Shown one piece after another: positions 11,457 to 24,877 of a DNA stretch of 64,000 nt. Position 1 is the stretch's first letter. Each line of letters opens with the position of its first letter. Position numbers and translations under genes: made by a program. Source of the stretch: Tetrahymena thermophila SB210 (lineage: Eukaryota; Ciliophora; Oligohymenophorea; Hymenostomatida; Tetrahymenidae); contig NW_002476365.1 in NCBI RefSeq assembly GCF_000189635.1, positions 496,001 through 560,000 on the forward strand. Reading direction: 5' to 3'. The notes below the pieces were generated by a model, which searched no databases, was not told the DNA's origin, and was given only the letters and a program-made list of their open reading frames with translations.

Positions 11457-14400
11457 AATTATAAATTAAATTAAAAATTAAAACTATTAAAATTTAAATT
11501 AATACTAATTTATATAATTGTATATTAAGCCAATCAAATAAAATGTTTAATATGCAATTAATAATTTTTTTTACTTCCTTTAGATAAATAAAAAATAAAA
11601 TTTTTATGAAATTAGTTTAGTTTATAAGTAGGTTAATAAGTATATTAAATAATAAAAAATTATTATTTTATACAACTAAATATTTTCTGTTATGATATAA
11701 ATATCACATACAACTAAAATATTGATATTTTTATATTTTATAGAAATTTTAACAAAATAACTAAAATTAAGGTAAATTATTTTCATGTATTTTATTAAAA
11801 ACCTTTTTTATCATTATAAGACTTGTTAGGATAAAAATGATAGGTATAGCTTGATTTTAACCCTATTAGCCTTAAATTCCTCCAATTGTAAATTTTTTTA
11901 TATATTATAAAAATTAATTTCAAATAATTCATTCATTACTTTATAATTAGCCATCAAGACAATCTATAGTTTTTAAAGGGTGGTAGTAATAGCAGATATT
12001 GAGAAGCTTAAAATTTATTAATTTTTTTTCCATTAAAATTATCTAAAGCTTTGTTTGTTCCTAGTAGAGTTAATTAAATTTATAGCACAAAAGTTTTTTA
12101 TATTAAGAAAATAAATGATACTATTTTCTAAATTAAGTTTAATATATAAAGTATTAGCTCTTGAAAATAGTCAAATATTAATTTTTAAAATTTATTGATT
12201 ATTGTTTTTAATTGAATTGGATTGCTTATTTGAATAGCTAAGTTTGATTCCCTAAATTAAAATCATCTTAATTATTTGATAAACTAAAAAAAAAATATTA
12301 GATTAAAGACAAAGCAAATAAAAAATTAAATATATTTTAAAGTTATTAATTTTATCCTTAAAATTATAATTTTAGAATTAAATAATTTATACAATAAATC
12401 TTTAATTTTTTAAAATTAAATCATAAATATTAATAAAAAGTAATTTTTATCTAAGAAAGTAAACGACATAAGTTTAAAATTTTTTATTGACTCTAATCTC
12501 TTTATTGTTAAACACATTAAATTCAGTTAAATTAAATTAAGTAAAAATTAGATTGTAAAATATTTAATTGTATATTTGTTAATTTAGCACTAAAATCTTT
12601 GTTTCATCATCATTTTTTATTAGCTAATTAATAAGTTTATATACAAGTTTACTTTTCTATTTCAAGTAGTTTTTTTAATTGTTGTTTTCATAGCCTTTTT
12701 TCTAATATCTTTGATATATTTTTTTAATGTATCTATTATTTTATAAAATTCATACAAACTTTTCAAATTTTAAAAATTGAGTTACATTAATAAAATGTAA
12801 ATTTTTATGTTTTTCAGAAAGTTTCTATGAAGATTAATTAATTATTATGCCATACAGTTTTTTTTATATACTTAATTAGATGAAATTTATTTGATGATAT
12901 GATTAATTTATTAAGTTAGTATGCTTTATTTAGTCTTTTGAAATAAATAAATTAATTATATCACACATTATCAACTATTAAATTTTAACCCATAAAATAT
13001 TTATACAACTATAAATGTAAAATTTTGAATAAAATTAATTTAAATACTGCTAATCCAGATATTTCATTTAATTTTATGATATAAGCTAATATATATTCTT
13101 TTTATATTTTACAAATTGAATTTTTTATTGCATATAATGCCTTTTCTCAAATTTTGAATGCAAAATAATATTTTTAGATTAAAAAAATTACTTTTAAACA
13201 TAATAGTTAATTTTTAATGAAAAGAGGTTATACCCTTTTAAATCATTTATGGGTATTCTACGGTATTTTTATGTATTAAAAGTAATATGCATGTCAAAAA
13301 TTCATTTTTTAAAATAAAACTTATTTTGTGCAATATTCAATTATAATTTATACAAAATAATAATGAACACAGTATAATGGTTTAATATTCTTTTTATTTT
13401 ATTAATTAAAATTTTTGTAGTCAATTTTGAATAACTTAGGTTTAGAATATAAGTAAGCATATTAATTCTAAATTACATTTTTGAATTAGATCTGTAGAAA
13501 CCATTCAATTTTAATTCGTAGAAAGAAAAATTATATCTTTAAATATGATAAGTAACAAAGGTTATAGCTAGATTATTTAGGTTGTACTAGTTAATTAATT
13601 TTATAAATATAATTTATTACTTAATTACAAATAATTTTAAAACTCTTTTTTGTTTAAAAAATATTTTTATGAGCCTTTTAAATATATTTATTGCTTTTAA
13701 AAGACATCCATTTATTATATTTAAAAAATACTTTGTGATCTTGAGATTATTTGATAGAGGTTAATTATTTATAGTTCCAGCTAAGCTATTAGAACTTAGC
13801 TCTTAGTACTTAAATATTTATTAAAGTAAAATAAGTAGAAATATAAAAAAACAATTTTACATTTTTAAAAATAATTATTTAAGATATTAAATAAAAGCTA
13901 ACATTAGATGCTTGTTTGTTTTTACAATAATTTTCGTAGAAAATATAATAGTGGCTTTAACTAAAATATTTTATAGTCAATATATTTTTGGTGTTACTAT
14001 ATATAATATGATGACGCTAACTAACATATTTACTTCAAGCATATTAAAAATAAAATTAAATTTTGCTAACCAAAATAGAATTTTATTGATTCATCAATAT
14101 TCAGAAACATAAGTTTTTTAAAAATGTTTGAAAAATGAATAAACTTTAAATTTATTTTAAATGAATTTTTTGAAGTGTTTATTTTCACACTTTAGTTGCT
14201 TTTGATTTGGTATAATATAAATATATCTTTTTTTATTAAAATTTAAATATTTCACTTGTTATTTATCTACTTATAGTTATTATATTTATTTATTCAATTA
14301 CCATATCTGATAGATTTATATGCTAAATTAGACTTAATAAGATTTTAAAGTTATAGACCGTGGTTTCTCATATATTAAGGACTTTTTTCAATAAATTGTG

Positions 14401-14649
14401 AAAAAATTAGAATTAAGGACTAAATTTGATCAAAGTTTTTATCTGAATATTCCTTAATATATAAGAAACTACGGTATTTATTATTTATAAACCTTAATTA
14501 ATTTTCATCTTGGACTAAGTAAAATATTTTAAGGATATTACTTTAAACTTTCAATAAGCAAGTAAAATACGAAATCAATGATTTAGTATTTAAATTATTG
14601 ATTAATGTACATTCTTACTTCGTATTTTTAATTGATTATTAACTCAATA
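11457..14649. other. Intergenic spacer 3 (type B)
   Basis: No gene is seen. This is the first of the type B spacers, which share blocks such as GGGTATTCTACGGTATTTTT near 13250 with spacers 4, 7, 8, 10 and 12. It contains the inverted-repeat element at 14356-14474, absent from the other spacers. The open frame at 13912-14112 is spacer DNA found again, altered, near 31900 and 53550 and is not considered a gene. Confidence 0.7.
14356..14474. mobile_element. MITE-like inverted-repeat element B
   Basis: An approximately 24-base terminal inverted repeat begins CCGTGGTTTCTCATATATTA at 14358. The right end, read on the opposite strand, begins CCGTAGTTTCTTATATATTA. TA occurs on both sides (14354-14355 and 14475-14476). 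Related spacers have an uninterrupted version of the site, for example around 32310-32311. This supports a 119-base insertion with TA target duplication. There is no internal coding capacity. Confidence 0.75.
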
Positions 14650-14837
14650 GTACTAAAATCTAATCATATGAATTTTATAATATAACACATTTTTGGAAAG
14701 CAGAATTAAATAAATTTTAATTTTCAGAACCATTTAAGCATATTAGTATATTTGAACTTATTTTAGTGGTTTAAATCACAGGTCACAATAATTTAAATAT
14801 AAACAATTAAAACAAAAAAATCAAAATAACTAAAATT
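14650..14837 (+). promoter_or_regulatory. Conserved upstream region of protease gene 4
   Basis: The distal block GTACTAAAATCTAATCATAT starts at 14650, 188 bases before the start. The proximal block TTTAAATCACAGGTCACAAT starts at 14770. The leader ends TCAAAATAACTAAAATT before the ATG, a form shared with genes 8-13. Confidence 0.55.
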
Positions 14838-16382
14838 ATGAATAAATTTGTTGCAGTTCTATTAATAACTTGCTTTGCTTTCGCTTAAGTCCATGCTCAT
14901 TCCCAAGGACATAAATGTGCTCATAAAAGAATGAATGAAAAGTTAGACAAAGAAATTGTTGACTTGATTATTGATGAAAATGAAAGACATCTCTAAAATG
15001 CTAAACCTAGAAACTTCAAGATTACCTATGATATGGCTTACTTCAATAATTTACCAAATACTCCTGAAATGTAAATTTTCAGTAAAAACTGTGAAAAGGC
15101 TATAAAAATAGCTGCTAATTTCTTCAGCAATCTCATCACCATCGTTCCTAAACCTTAAGGTTCAATGAAATGGGATCTCAGATATGGTAAGTGTGGTGCA
15201 GCTACTATCCCTGCTGCTGATAAGACTACCGATAAAGATAGTGATCTCCATTTATATATCACTTTCACTGATGAACCTTAAGAAGATTATCTTGCTTACG
15301 CTGGATGGTGCAGATTCCTAAGAATTTTAGGTCCCACTCATGGTTAAGTAAACTTCAACTTGGGTATCTTAAAATCCTACAACTTTGCCAACTCTCTCTA
15401 ATTCTAAGATTTAGTTGGAATCGTCATCCATGAAATGACTCACGTTCTCGGATTTTCAGGATCAGATATTGCTAACTGGGTTGATGCTAATAAGAAACCT
15501 TATGTTAATCCTACTGTTCAATAAACTGTTAGAGACATGAATACTACTTTCCTAAAAACACCAAATGTTCTTGAATTTGCAAAAAAATACTATGGATGTA
15601 GCACCATACCTGGTATGGCACTTGAAAACTAAGGTGATGAAGGTTCAGCTGGTTCTCACTGGGAAACTACTATTATTCAAGATGAAATAATGAATGCATA
15701 AGATTCCCCAACCATTTCTATTTTCACTGGTTTTACTGCCGCTTTGCTAAGAGATACTGGTTTCTATGCTTCTGTTAACTCAAATATGGAGGAAAAATCT
15801 TTCTATGGCAGAGATGCTGGTTGTTCATTCATTACCGGTTCTTGTGATGACAAAAAAAGAGAATTCTGTACTGTCGGATCTTTCGAATAAAAGTGTGATT
15901 ATTACTATCATGGCGTAGGACAATGCAACTCATCTACATTCTTAGATGACGGCTGCGACACTTACTAAACTTTTAGTAATGCTAAATGTTTTGATGATTC
16001 AAACAACTTCTAGAATAATCCATTTTATAAAAGTGCAATGGGAGTTTCTCTTGGATCTAACTCTAAGTGCTTTAACAGCTCTCTTATTAGTGAAAGATAT
16101 AAACCTATCAAGGAATAAGGTTTATGTTATACCTATAGTTGTACTGCTGCAAACTAGGTTATTGTTAGTGTTGGAGGAACTCAAGTTACCTGCTCTAATA
16201 ATGGCTAATAATTGAAGGTTCCAGGTTACAGGGGTTTACTCACTTGTCCTGAAAAGCTTGATGAATTCTGTGCTTTCAAGAAGTTATGTCCTAGCAATTG
16301 TAGTTCAAATGGTTTTTGCAATAATGGAACTTGTATTTGCATGAATGGTTTCAGAGGAGCTGCTTGCGACTAAGTTGTTTGA
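14838..16382 (+). CDS. Leishmanolysin-like metalloprotease 4 (family M8), secreted
   Basis: Intact 514-codon copy with HEMTHVLGFSGSD at 198 onward, His274 and Met285. It is a visible mosaic. The catalytic-motif segment matches genes 1-3 (SGSDIANW), whereas the linker and Met-turn segment (DEGSAGSHWE, EIMNAQDSPTISIF) matches genes 5 and 10-13. Other individual features are ITCFAFAQVHA in the signal peptide, FSKNCEK, KIAANFF, RYGKCGAATI and the C-terminal residues QVV. The stop TGA spans 16380-16382, where the last GTT codon replaces the usual GCT. Confidence 0.94.
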
Positions 16383-19042
16383 AATTATAAATTATATGAA
16401 AAATTATTATATTATTAAGATTTAAATTAGTATTGCGTTATATAATTAAGTCAATCAATTAAAAAATATTTGTTCGTAGATATTAATGAATTAAATAAAT
16501 AAATAAATAAGTAAAAATATTATTTTAGGTATTAAACATACATACATCTCAACGATATAATAGGAATAGTGAGTTCTATCCAGAGTTTTTAAGGACAAAT
16601 TTTACAAATTTTATTCTGATCAATTATTAATTTAACACTAAAATTTTTGTTTATCATCACTTTTTTACTAACTAATTAATATATGTATACAATTATACTT
16701 TAATATTTCATGGGTAGTATTTTTAATTGTTTTTTTTTACATATAAATAAAAGTCTTTCTTCTAGTCACTTTTATATATTTTTTAAATGTGTCTATTATT
16801 TTTTTAAATTCATACAAACTTATCAAATTTTAAAAATTGAATTACATTAATAAAATATAAATTTTATAATTTTTCAGAAAACTTCTATGATTGATTGATG
16901 ATTAATTATTGATTATGCCCATACAGTTAATTTTTTTTCTTACTTAATTTGATCAAATTAATCTGATAATTAATTTATTATGCTAGTATACTTTATTTAA
17001 TTTATACAATTTTACAATTGGAATTTTAATTTAAAATAAATAAATTAATTATACGACACACTATCAACTATAAATTTAAACCATAACATATTTGTGCTAC
17101 TATAAATGTAAATTTTTGAATATAAGATTTTTAAATATATTAAGTTTAAATATAAAAATCCCAAAATATACATACTTGCCACGTTATTTTATCAATAATT
17201 ATCAAGTATGAAAATTTATTTTAAAATTTAAAATCTTTATTTTTAAAATGACAGAAAATAATAATTCATTAAAATAATGTAAAAATAAAAGCTTTAATAA
17301 TAGAAGCTTATGTTTCTTAAATAAATAACACTTTTTATGAAATTTGTAAAAACATTTTAGCTATTGAAATCAAATATTTAAAAAATTTTAAACTTAATTA
17401 TAGCTAAAAATAAGTTAGAAAATGCACAAAAGAATCCCTTATAAACAACATTAGTTATAAATAGTAAATTTATATAGTCGATTTGCAAGAGGTATATAAA
17501 GTAAATAGTTGTAAATTTTTTTACTAGTTTTTCTAATTTTATTAAAATAAAAAATCAATAAAAAGCAATAATAAAAGCTTTTAATAAAAAATAAAAATAA
17601 TCTTAGTTTATAGAAAAATATTTTACCATTTATTTAAAGTAAAATTATTTTTACTAATAATTAAAATATGGGTAAAATTTCCTAAACCAGTAAATTATAA
17701 TTATTATTTATTGGTAAGTACTTAAAATAGTAATTTTATATGAAAAGTGGTTAAACCACATTTAAACTACTTATTAGGTATTCTACTGTATTTTTTATGT
17801 TTAAAAAGTAATATGTGTGCCAAAAAATTCATTTTGAAAAATCAAACCTATTATCTGCAAAATTTTATCATATTTTTTACAGTGAATAATATTCACATTA
17901 TGAACACAAACTATAGTTAGTAATTCTTTACATTTAATAAATTCAAATTTTTGTGGTAAGTTTTTAATAACTTGAATTTAGTATGAAAGTAAGTGGAAGA
18001 ATGCTAAATAAAATTTTTGAATTAAATCTTTAGAAACCATAGAAATTTTACTGATAGAAAGAATCATTCATTATATATTTAAATAGGGTTAGTAAAAAAA
18101 GTTATAGCTAGATTACTATGATTGTACTAATTAATTAATTTTAGTAATTAAATTTATTACTTTATAAAATATAATTTTAAAATTCTATTTTGTTTAAAAT
18201 AAATTTTTTAGTCTTTTAAATTATATCTTTTTTTAAAAAGCATCCATTTTTAATATTTAAACAAAATATTTTGTGAGAAAGGATTGTGTCTTGAGTTTAT
18301 ATTGCTAGACATTAATTTTTTATAGTACTAGCTATTAGAACTTAACTATTAGTACATAAATATTTATTAAAGTAAAAATAAATAAGTATAAATATAAAAT
18401 AGCAATTTTATATTTTTAAAAATACATTTTTAAAACTTTACATAAAAAGCTAACATTTGATGCCTATTTGTATTTATAATTATTTTTATAATACAAGTGT
18501 GGCTTTAAATTAAAATATTTTATATTGAATATATTTTTTGTATTACTCTTTATATTACGATGATGCTAACTTACACTTTTCCTTCAAGCATATTAAAAAT
18601 CAAATTACTTTTTACAAACCAAAATAGAATTTTATTGATTCTTCAATATTTAAAAGCATAAATATTTCAAAAATTTTTAATGTGTTTATTTTTGTACTTT
18701 TTAGTTGTTTTTCATTTAACATAATTGAAACATATGGTTTTTTAAAAAAATTTAAATAATTCACTCCTTATTTATCTATTTTTTGTTAATTTATTTATTT
18801 ATTCATAAATTAAATATGATGGATTCATATACTTAATTAGACTTTATAATATTTTAAAGTTATATATTTATTATTTATAAATCTTTATTAATTTTTATCT
18901 AGGATAAGTAAAATATTTTTTTCCTATTACTTTAAAATTTCTATAACCAAGTAAGTGCGAACAGAATTATTCAATATTTAAATCATTAATTAAATGTACG
19001 TTCTTACTTCCTATTTTTAATTATAAAACCATTAACTTAATA
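16383..19042. other. Intergenic spacer 4 (type B)
   Basis: No gene is seen. It resembles spacers 9-12, including the run TTAAAAACATTTTAGCTATT-like DNA near 17350, 38110 and 52560, and spacer 3 near its ends. A short run of TAAA units lies at about 16490-16512. Confidence 0.65.
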
Positions 19043-19232
19043 GTACTAAAATCTAATCATATGAATTTTATTAATTTAAGATATTTTAGGAAAGCAGAAT
19101 TAAAAAAATATAAGTTTTCAGAACCATTTAAATATACCTTATATAGTTGACCTCTTTTTAGTGGTTTAAATCACAGATCACAATAATTTAAATATAAACA
19201 ATTAAAACAAAAAAATCAAAATAACTAAAAGT
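19043..19232 (+). promoter_or_regulatory. Conserved upstream region of protease gene 5
   Basis: The distal block GTACTAAAATCTAATCATAT starts at 19043 (190 bases before the start) and the proximal block TTTAAATCACAGATCACAAT at 19165. Confidence 0.55.
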
Positions 19233-20777
19233 ATGAATAAATTCGTTGCAGTTCTATTAATAGCTTGCTTTGCTTTTACTTAAGTCCAAGCTCATTTCTA
19301 AGGGCATAAATGTGCTCATAAAAGAATGAATCAAAAGTTAGACAAAGAAATTGTTGACTTGATTATCGATGAAAATGAAAGACATCTCTAAAATGCTAAA
19401 CCTAGAAACTTCAAGATTACCTATGATATGGCTTATTTCGATAATTTACCTAATACTCCTGAAATGTAAATCTTTAGAAGAAACTGTGAAAAGGCTATCA
19501 AGATAGCTTCTAATTTCTTCAACAAACTTATCACCATCGTCCCTAAACCTAAAGGTTCTATGAAATGGGATCTCAGAAGAGATAAGTGTGGTGAAGCTAC
19601 TATCCCTGCTGCTGATAAGACAACTGATAAGGATAGTGATCTCCATTTATACGTCACTTTCACTAATGAACCTTAAGAAACTTATCTTGCTTATGCTGGA
19701 TGGTGCAAATTCGTTAGAATTATAGGTCCCACTCACGGTTAAGTAAACTTCAACTTGGGTATCTTATAAACCTAAAATTTTGCCAATTCTCATGTATTCT
19801 AAGGTTTAGTTGGGACTGTTATCCACGAAATAACTCACGTTCTTGGATTTTCTGATTCTGACTTTGCTAATTGGGTTGATGCTAATAAGAAACCTTATGT
19901 TAATCCTACTGTTGAGTAAACTGTTAGAGGCATGAAAACTAAATTCCTAAAAACACCAAATGTTCTTGAATTTGCAAAAAAATACTATGGATGCAACACT
20001 ATTCCTGGTATGGCGCTTGAAAACTAAGGTGATGAAGGTTCAGCTGGTTCTCACTGGGAAACTACTATTATTCAAGATGAAATAATGAATGCATCAGATT
20101 CCCCAACCATTTCTATTTTCACTGGTTTTACTGCCGCTTTGCTAAGAGATACTGGTTTCTATGCTTCTGTTAACTCAAATATGGAGGAAAAATCTTTCTA
20201 TGGTAAAGATGCTGGTTGTTCCTTCATTACCGGTTCTTGTGATGACAAAAAAAGAGAGTTCTGTACTGAAGGATCTTTCGAACAAAAATGTGACTATTAT
20301 TATCATGGTGTTGGATAATGTAACTCCTCTTAAGATTTAGACGATGGTTGCAACACGATTTAAACTTTCAATAATGCTAAATGTTATGATGATTCAAACC
20401 ACTTCTAGAATAATCCAACTTATAAAAGTGCTATGGGAGTTTCTCTTGGATCTAACTCTAAGTGCTTTAACAGCTCACTCATTAGTGAAAAATATAAGCC
20501 TATCAAGGAATAAGGTTTATGCTATACCTATACTTGCACTTCTGCCAATTAGGTAATTGTTAGCGTTGGAGGAACTAAAGTTACTTGCTCTAAGAATGGC
20601 TAATAATTGAAGGTTCCTGGTTACACTGGTTTACTTACTTGCCCTGAAAAGCTTGATTAATTCTGTGCTTTCAAGAAGTTATGTCCTAGTAATTGTAGTT
20701 CAAATGGTTTTTGCAACAATGGAACTTGTATTTGCATGAATGGTTTCAGAGGAGCTGCTTGTGACTAAGTTGCTTGA
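19233..20777 (+). CDS. Leishmanolysin-like metalloprotease 5 (family M8), secreted
   Basis: Intact 514-codon copy and the first of a second subgroup. The zinc motif is [14 protein letters not shown] in place of HEMTHVLGFSGSDI. Mature-chain features shared with genes 10-13 are HFQGHKCAHKRMNQK after the signal peptide, RRNCEK, the segment QTQNFANSH, VEQTVRG and EIMNASDSPTISIF. CKFVRI and FNKLIT link it to gene 12 in particular. All zinc ligands and the EGF-like module are present. It is followed by a conserved motif at 20971-21034 and then by the divergent gene 6; gene 13 has the same order of neighbours. Confidence 0.94.
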
Positions 20778-22699
20778 AACTATAAATTATATTAAAAATA
20801 TTATAATATTAGATTTACATTAATATTGCATTAAATAATTATTTATATGGTTAATCAGTTAAAATATATGGTTTTAAATATTAATTAATGGATTTAAATA
20901 AATAAAAAATATAAAATAAGATTTTAAGCATATATCTCATTATATTAAATAAATTTAACGAATTATGTAAATTAATATACGGTATTACCTCTCAACCTTA
21001 TCCCTCACTACGTGTACCTCAAATTTTTTTTTTGACTTTTAGAGAAGTTAATTTTATCAATTTATTTGGAAATTTAATAAATTCTTCTATTGATATCACT
21101 TACCTTAATATATATTTAATCAAGTTTAAATATTAAAGGTTTTTCAAATATTTTATAAAATCATTAAAATAAAAGTTCTTTCTTTTAGTGCCAAAAATTT
21201 TAAAATGTAAATTTTTGTTCTGGTTTTAATTATTTAAAATTTTGATCAGTTTCTGAGTGAGTTAATTGAATTATATGGCACTACATGTTTTTTATTTTAA
21301 GAAAATATAATAATTTTATAAAAATTAATTAAAAACTAGCTAAAATCCATAATTAATTAAAGACAAAGTTATATTGTAAAATATTTGATTTGAAATTTGC
21401 TAATTGAATGCTAAAATATTTTCTTATCATAATTTTTTTTATAAACTAGAAATATATTTTGAAATTATCTTAACTATTATTTAGCTAATATTTTGAATAG
21501 TTTTGAAATGTTACTAAAAACGTTTTTTTCAATATCTTTAATTTTATCCTCTTTAGTATGCTTATTGTTTTATAAAATTCATACAAGTTTTTCAAATTTT
21601 AGAAATTAAATTACATAAATAGAATGTAAATTTTATAGTTTGCTAAAAGTTTACATAGTAATTAATTTTTAATTATTTTCATAAAGTATATTTTTAGTAT
21701 TTAATTATTCCACACTAATATGATCATTAAAGTTAAATTTAAAACATATGGTCAATTAGCAACTTTAAATTAAAATTCTTAAAAATAAATTATTTAAATG
21801 TATTTAATAAAATTTATATGAGCAAATCACAAACTATGTACATACATTGATCACTTTACAAGCTCCTTTTGTAAAAATTAACCATAGAACGAAAGTATTT
21901 TTAAATTTTAAATTTTTATTATAATGAATACTGGAAATAAAAACTTAAAATAAGGTAAAAATAAATATCTTAATAATGGAAAAAATATTTATTTGCTTCA
22001 TAAAAATCATATTTTTTAGAATAAAAAAAATATTTTGTAAGAAAAAATTTAGTTTTTAGATTGAATTGATAATCTTTACTTTTATTTTTTTAATGAATTA
22101 ATAGGAACTAGCCCTTTCTTAGAACTTAAATATTAATTTAAATTTTAAAAAGTATTGATATTCAAAATAGATTAATACTATTTTTTTAAAATACTTATCT
22201 TAAGCATAATTTGTTAAGCTATTAGCTAATTATAGGTTATCTTTAAATATATTTTAGTAGAAAAGCCGAATACTTGTTTAAATTTAAATATTTTATAGTG
22301 AATATATTTTTGGTATAACTAATAAATAAAGAGATTATACTAACTAAAACTTACACTCTAAAATTAGAAAAATCAAATTATTTTTCATAAATCAAAATAG
22401 AATTTTATTGACTCTAAAATATAAAGAATTCTAAATATTTCAAAGAAAATGGTTAGGAAAAAGAAAATAGTTTAAAAACAATTTATATAAATTATTTAAA
22501 GTTTTATATTTATTGTTAATAAAATAATTATTAAGTTTCATTATTTTGTAGAATAAATTAAAATATTTGAAAGTTGTTATTTTTAAAATTTCTATAAACA
22601 AGCAAAATCGAAACACAATCATTTTTTTTAATTATTCACCCAGTAATTGAATTAGTATTCTAACTTCATATCTTTTATTTTAAGCAAATTTACTGTCTA
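20778..22699. other. Intergenic spacer 5
   Basis: No gene is seen. The first 260 bases match the DNA after genes 10-13 up to the motif at 20971-21034. The next part (about 21220-21770) matches 50799-51334 in spacer 12. The rest is a shortened spacer leading to gene 6. The minus-strand frame at 22440-22622 is low-complexity and not supported as a gene. Confidence 0.65.
20971..21034 (+). repeat. Junction-associated conserved motif, copy 1
   Basis: The core CTCTCAACCTTATCCCTCAC is unusually C-rich for this spacer DNA. It is followed by a T-rich run and GAC. The same sequence occurs after genes 10, 11, 12 and 13 at nearly the same distance from the stop, and beyond it the copies no longer align with one another. 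Confidence 0.7.
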
Positions 22700-22891
22700 A
22701 CTCTCAAGTTTAGTTATATGAATTTTAGTAAATTAATAATTTTGTGGAAACAGAGCTAACTAAATATAAAATCCAGAACCAATTTAAAAACATAATTTTA
22801 TGTCTACACTTGTTTTAATGGCTTAAAACATAGATTGCAATAATTCAAATATAAAAAATAAAATCAAATATAAATTAAAATTACTAAAAGT
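22700..22891 (+). promoter_or_regulatory. Diverged upstream region of protease gene 6
   Basis: Both upstream blocks are present but altered. The distal part reads CTCTCAAGTTTAGTTATATG and the proximal part CTTAAAACATAGATTGCAAT, at the usual distances. This is the most divergent promoter region among the intact copies, so regulation could differ. Confidence 0.45.
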
Positions 22892-24436
22892 ATGAAAAAA
22901 TTCATTGCAATTCTATTAATAGCTTGCTTTGCTTTTACTTAAGTCCAGGCTCATTCCGAAATACATAAATGTGCCCATGAAAGAATGAATGAAAAGTTAG
23001 ACAAAGAAATAGTTGATTTAATTGTTGATGAAAATGAGAGACATCTCTAAAATGCTAGACCTAGAAACATCAAGATTACCTATGATATGGCTTATTTCAA
23101 CACTTTACCTAACACTCCTGAAATGTAAATCTTCAGAAGAAGCTGTGAAAAGGCTATAAATATAGCTTCTAATTTCTTTAGCAATCTCATCACTATCATT
23201 CCTAAACCTAAAGGTTCTATGAAGTGGGATCTAAGACGTAATAATTGTGGATAAGCTATTATCCCTACTGCTGACAAGACTACAGATAAGGATAGTGATC
23301 TCCATTTGTATATTACTTTCACTAATGAACCTTAAGAAACCTATATTGCTTATGCTGGGTGGTGCAGATTTCTCAGAGTAATAGGTCCCACTCACGGTCA
23401 AGTTAACTTCAACTTGGGTATCCTAAATTCCTATAACTTTGCCAACTCTTTCTAATTCTAAGATTTAGTTGGAACTGTTATCCATGAAATAACTCACGTT
23501 CTCGGATTTTCTATATATGATATTCCAAGATGGGTTGATTCTAATAAGAAGCCTCATTTCAATCCTACAACTTAATATCTAATGAGAGGGATGAAAACAA
23601 CTTTCTTAAAAACACCTCATGTTCTTGAATTTGCTAAAAAATACTATGGATGCGACACTATCCCTGGTATGCCTCTTGAAAACTAAGGTGGTGATGGTTC
23701 AGCTGGTTATCACTGGGAAACTACTATTATTCAAGATGAAATAATGAATGCTTCCAGTTCCCTAACCATTCCTATTTTCACTGGTTTTACAGCCGCTTTG
23801 TTAAGAGATACTGGTTTTTATGTTTCGGTCAACTCAAATATGGAAGAAAAATCATTTTATGGAAAAAATGCTGGTTGCTCTTTCATTTATGGCTAATGTG
23901 ATGACAGTAATAGGGAATTCTGTACTGTCGGATCTTTCGAAAAAAAATGTGACTACTATTATCATGGTACTGGATAATGTAATTTCTCTTAATTCTTAGA
24001 CAATTAATGCAACACTTATCGAACATTTAGTAACGCTAAATGTTATGATTAATCAAACAACTTTTAGAATAATCCAAATTATAAACGTATTTTTGGAGTT
24101 TCTTTTGGATTAAACTCTAAGTGCTTTAACAGCTCACTTATTGATGAAAGATATAGACCTATCAACGAATAAGGTTTATGCTATACCTATACTTGTACTT
24201 CTGCCAACTAGGTAATTGTTAGTGTTGGAGGAACTAAAGTTACCTGCTCTAAGAATGGCCAATAATTGAAGGTTCCAGGTTACATTGGTTACCTTACTTG
24301 CCCTGAAAAACTAGATGAATTCTGTGCTTACAAGAAACTATGTCCAAACAATTGTAATTCAAATGGTTATTGCAACAATGGAACTTGTATTTGCATGAAA
24401 GGCTTCAGAGGAGTTGAGTGCGAATAAGTTGCTTGA
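22892..24436 (+). CDS. Leishmanolysin-like metalloprotease 6 (divergent subfamily, family M8)
   Basis: Intact 514-codon copy, the most diverged of the complete genes. It starts MKKF rather than MNKF and has [12 protein letters not shown] after the signal peptide. The zinc site is [17 protein letters not shown], and the following loop differs ([19 protein letters not shown]). The third ligand sits in SAGYHWE and the Met-turn in EIMNASSS. In the cysteine-rich part it has [14 protein letters not shown] and [19 protein letters not shown], and the EGF-like module ends GVECEQVA. The pseudogene at 56100 and the relic at 51335 belong to this same type, so subfamily 6 once had at least three members here. 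Confidence 0.93.
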
Positions 24437-24877
24437 AAATCATAAATTACATTAAAAATTTATATTATTAAGATTTATTTTTATATTATATATTAATTCA
24501 GCAAATTAAAATATTTAACATATAATTATATTATTCTTCATTACATTTATTAAAACCAAAAATAAAATTTTAAATAAATAGATAATTTTTTTTAAACCTA
24601 TGAATTTTTTTTAAAAAAAAATATAAATTTTTTCATCTTCTATAGTAGATAAATATTATAAATAAATACTAAAAAAAACAATTTATTTTTATAAATTGTT
24701 TATAAATATAACCCCTCTATTTGAAAAATAGATTGTTTTTTTGTGTCTATTATAATTAACTTGAATTTTCATTACTTTCTGAATGAGTTAATAGAATTAT
24801 TAGTTTTAAGAAAATAAATATGTAATTATCTAAATTAATTGATATTAACTATAAAAAAAATGATATAATGACTTATA

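Noticed and set aside
20971-21034. Chromosome breakage sequence or telomere junction at the C-rich motif
   Set aside because: It does not match the Tetrahymena breakage consensus TAAACCAACCTCTTT, and no GGGGTT-type telomere repeats were seen in the window.
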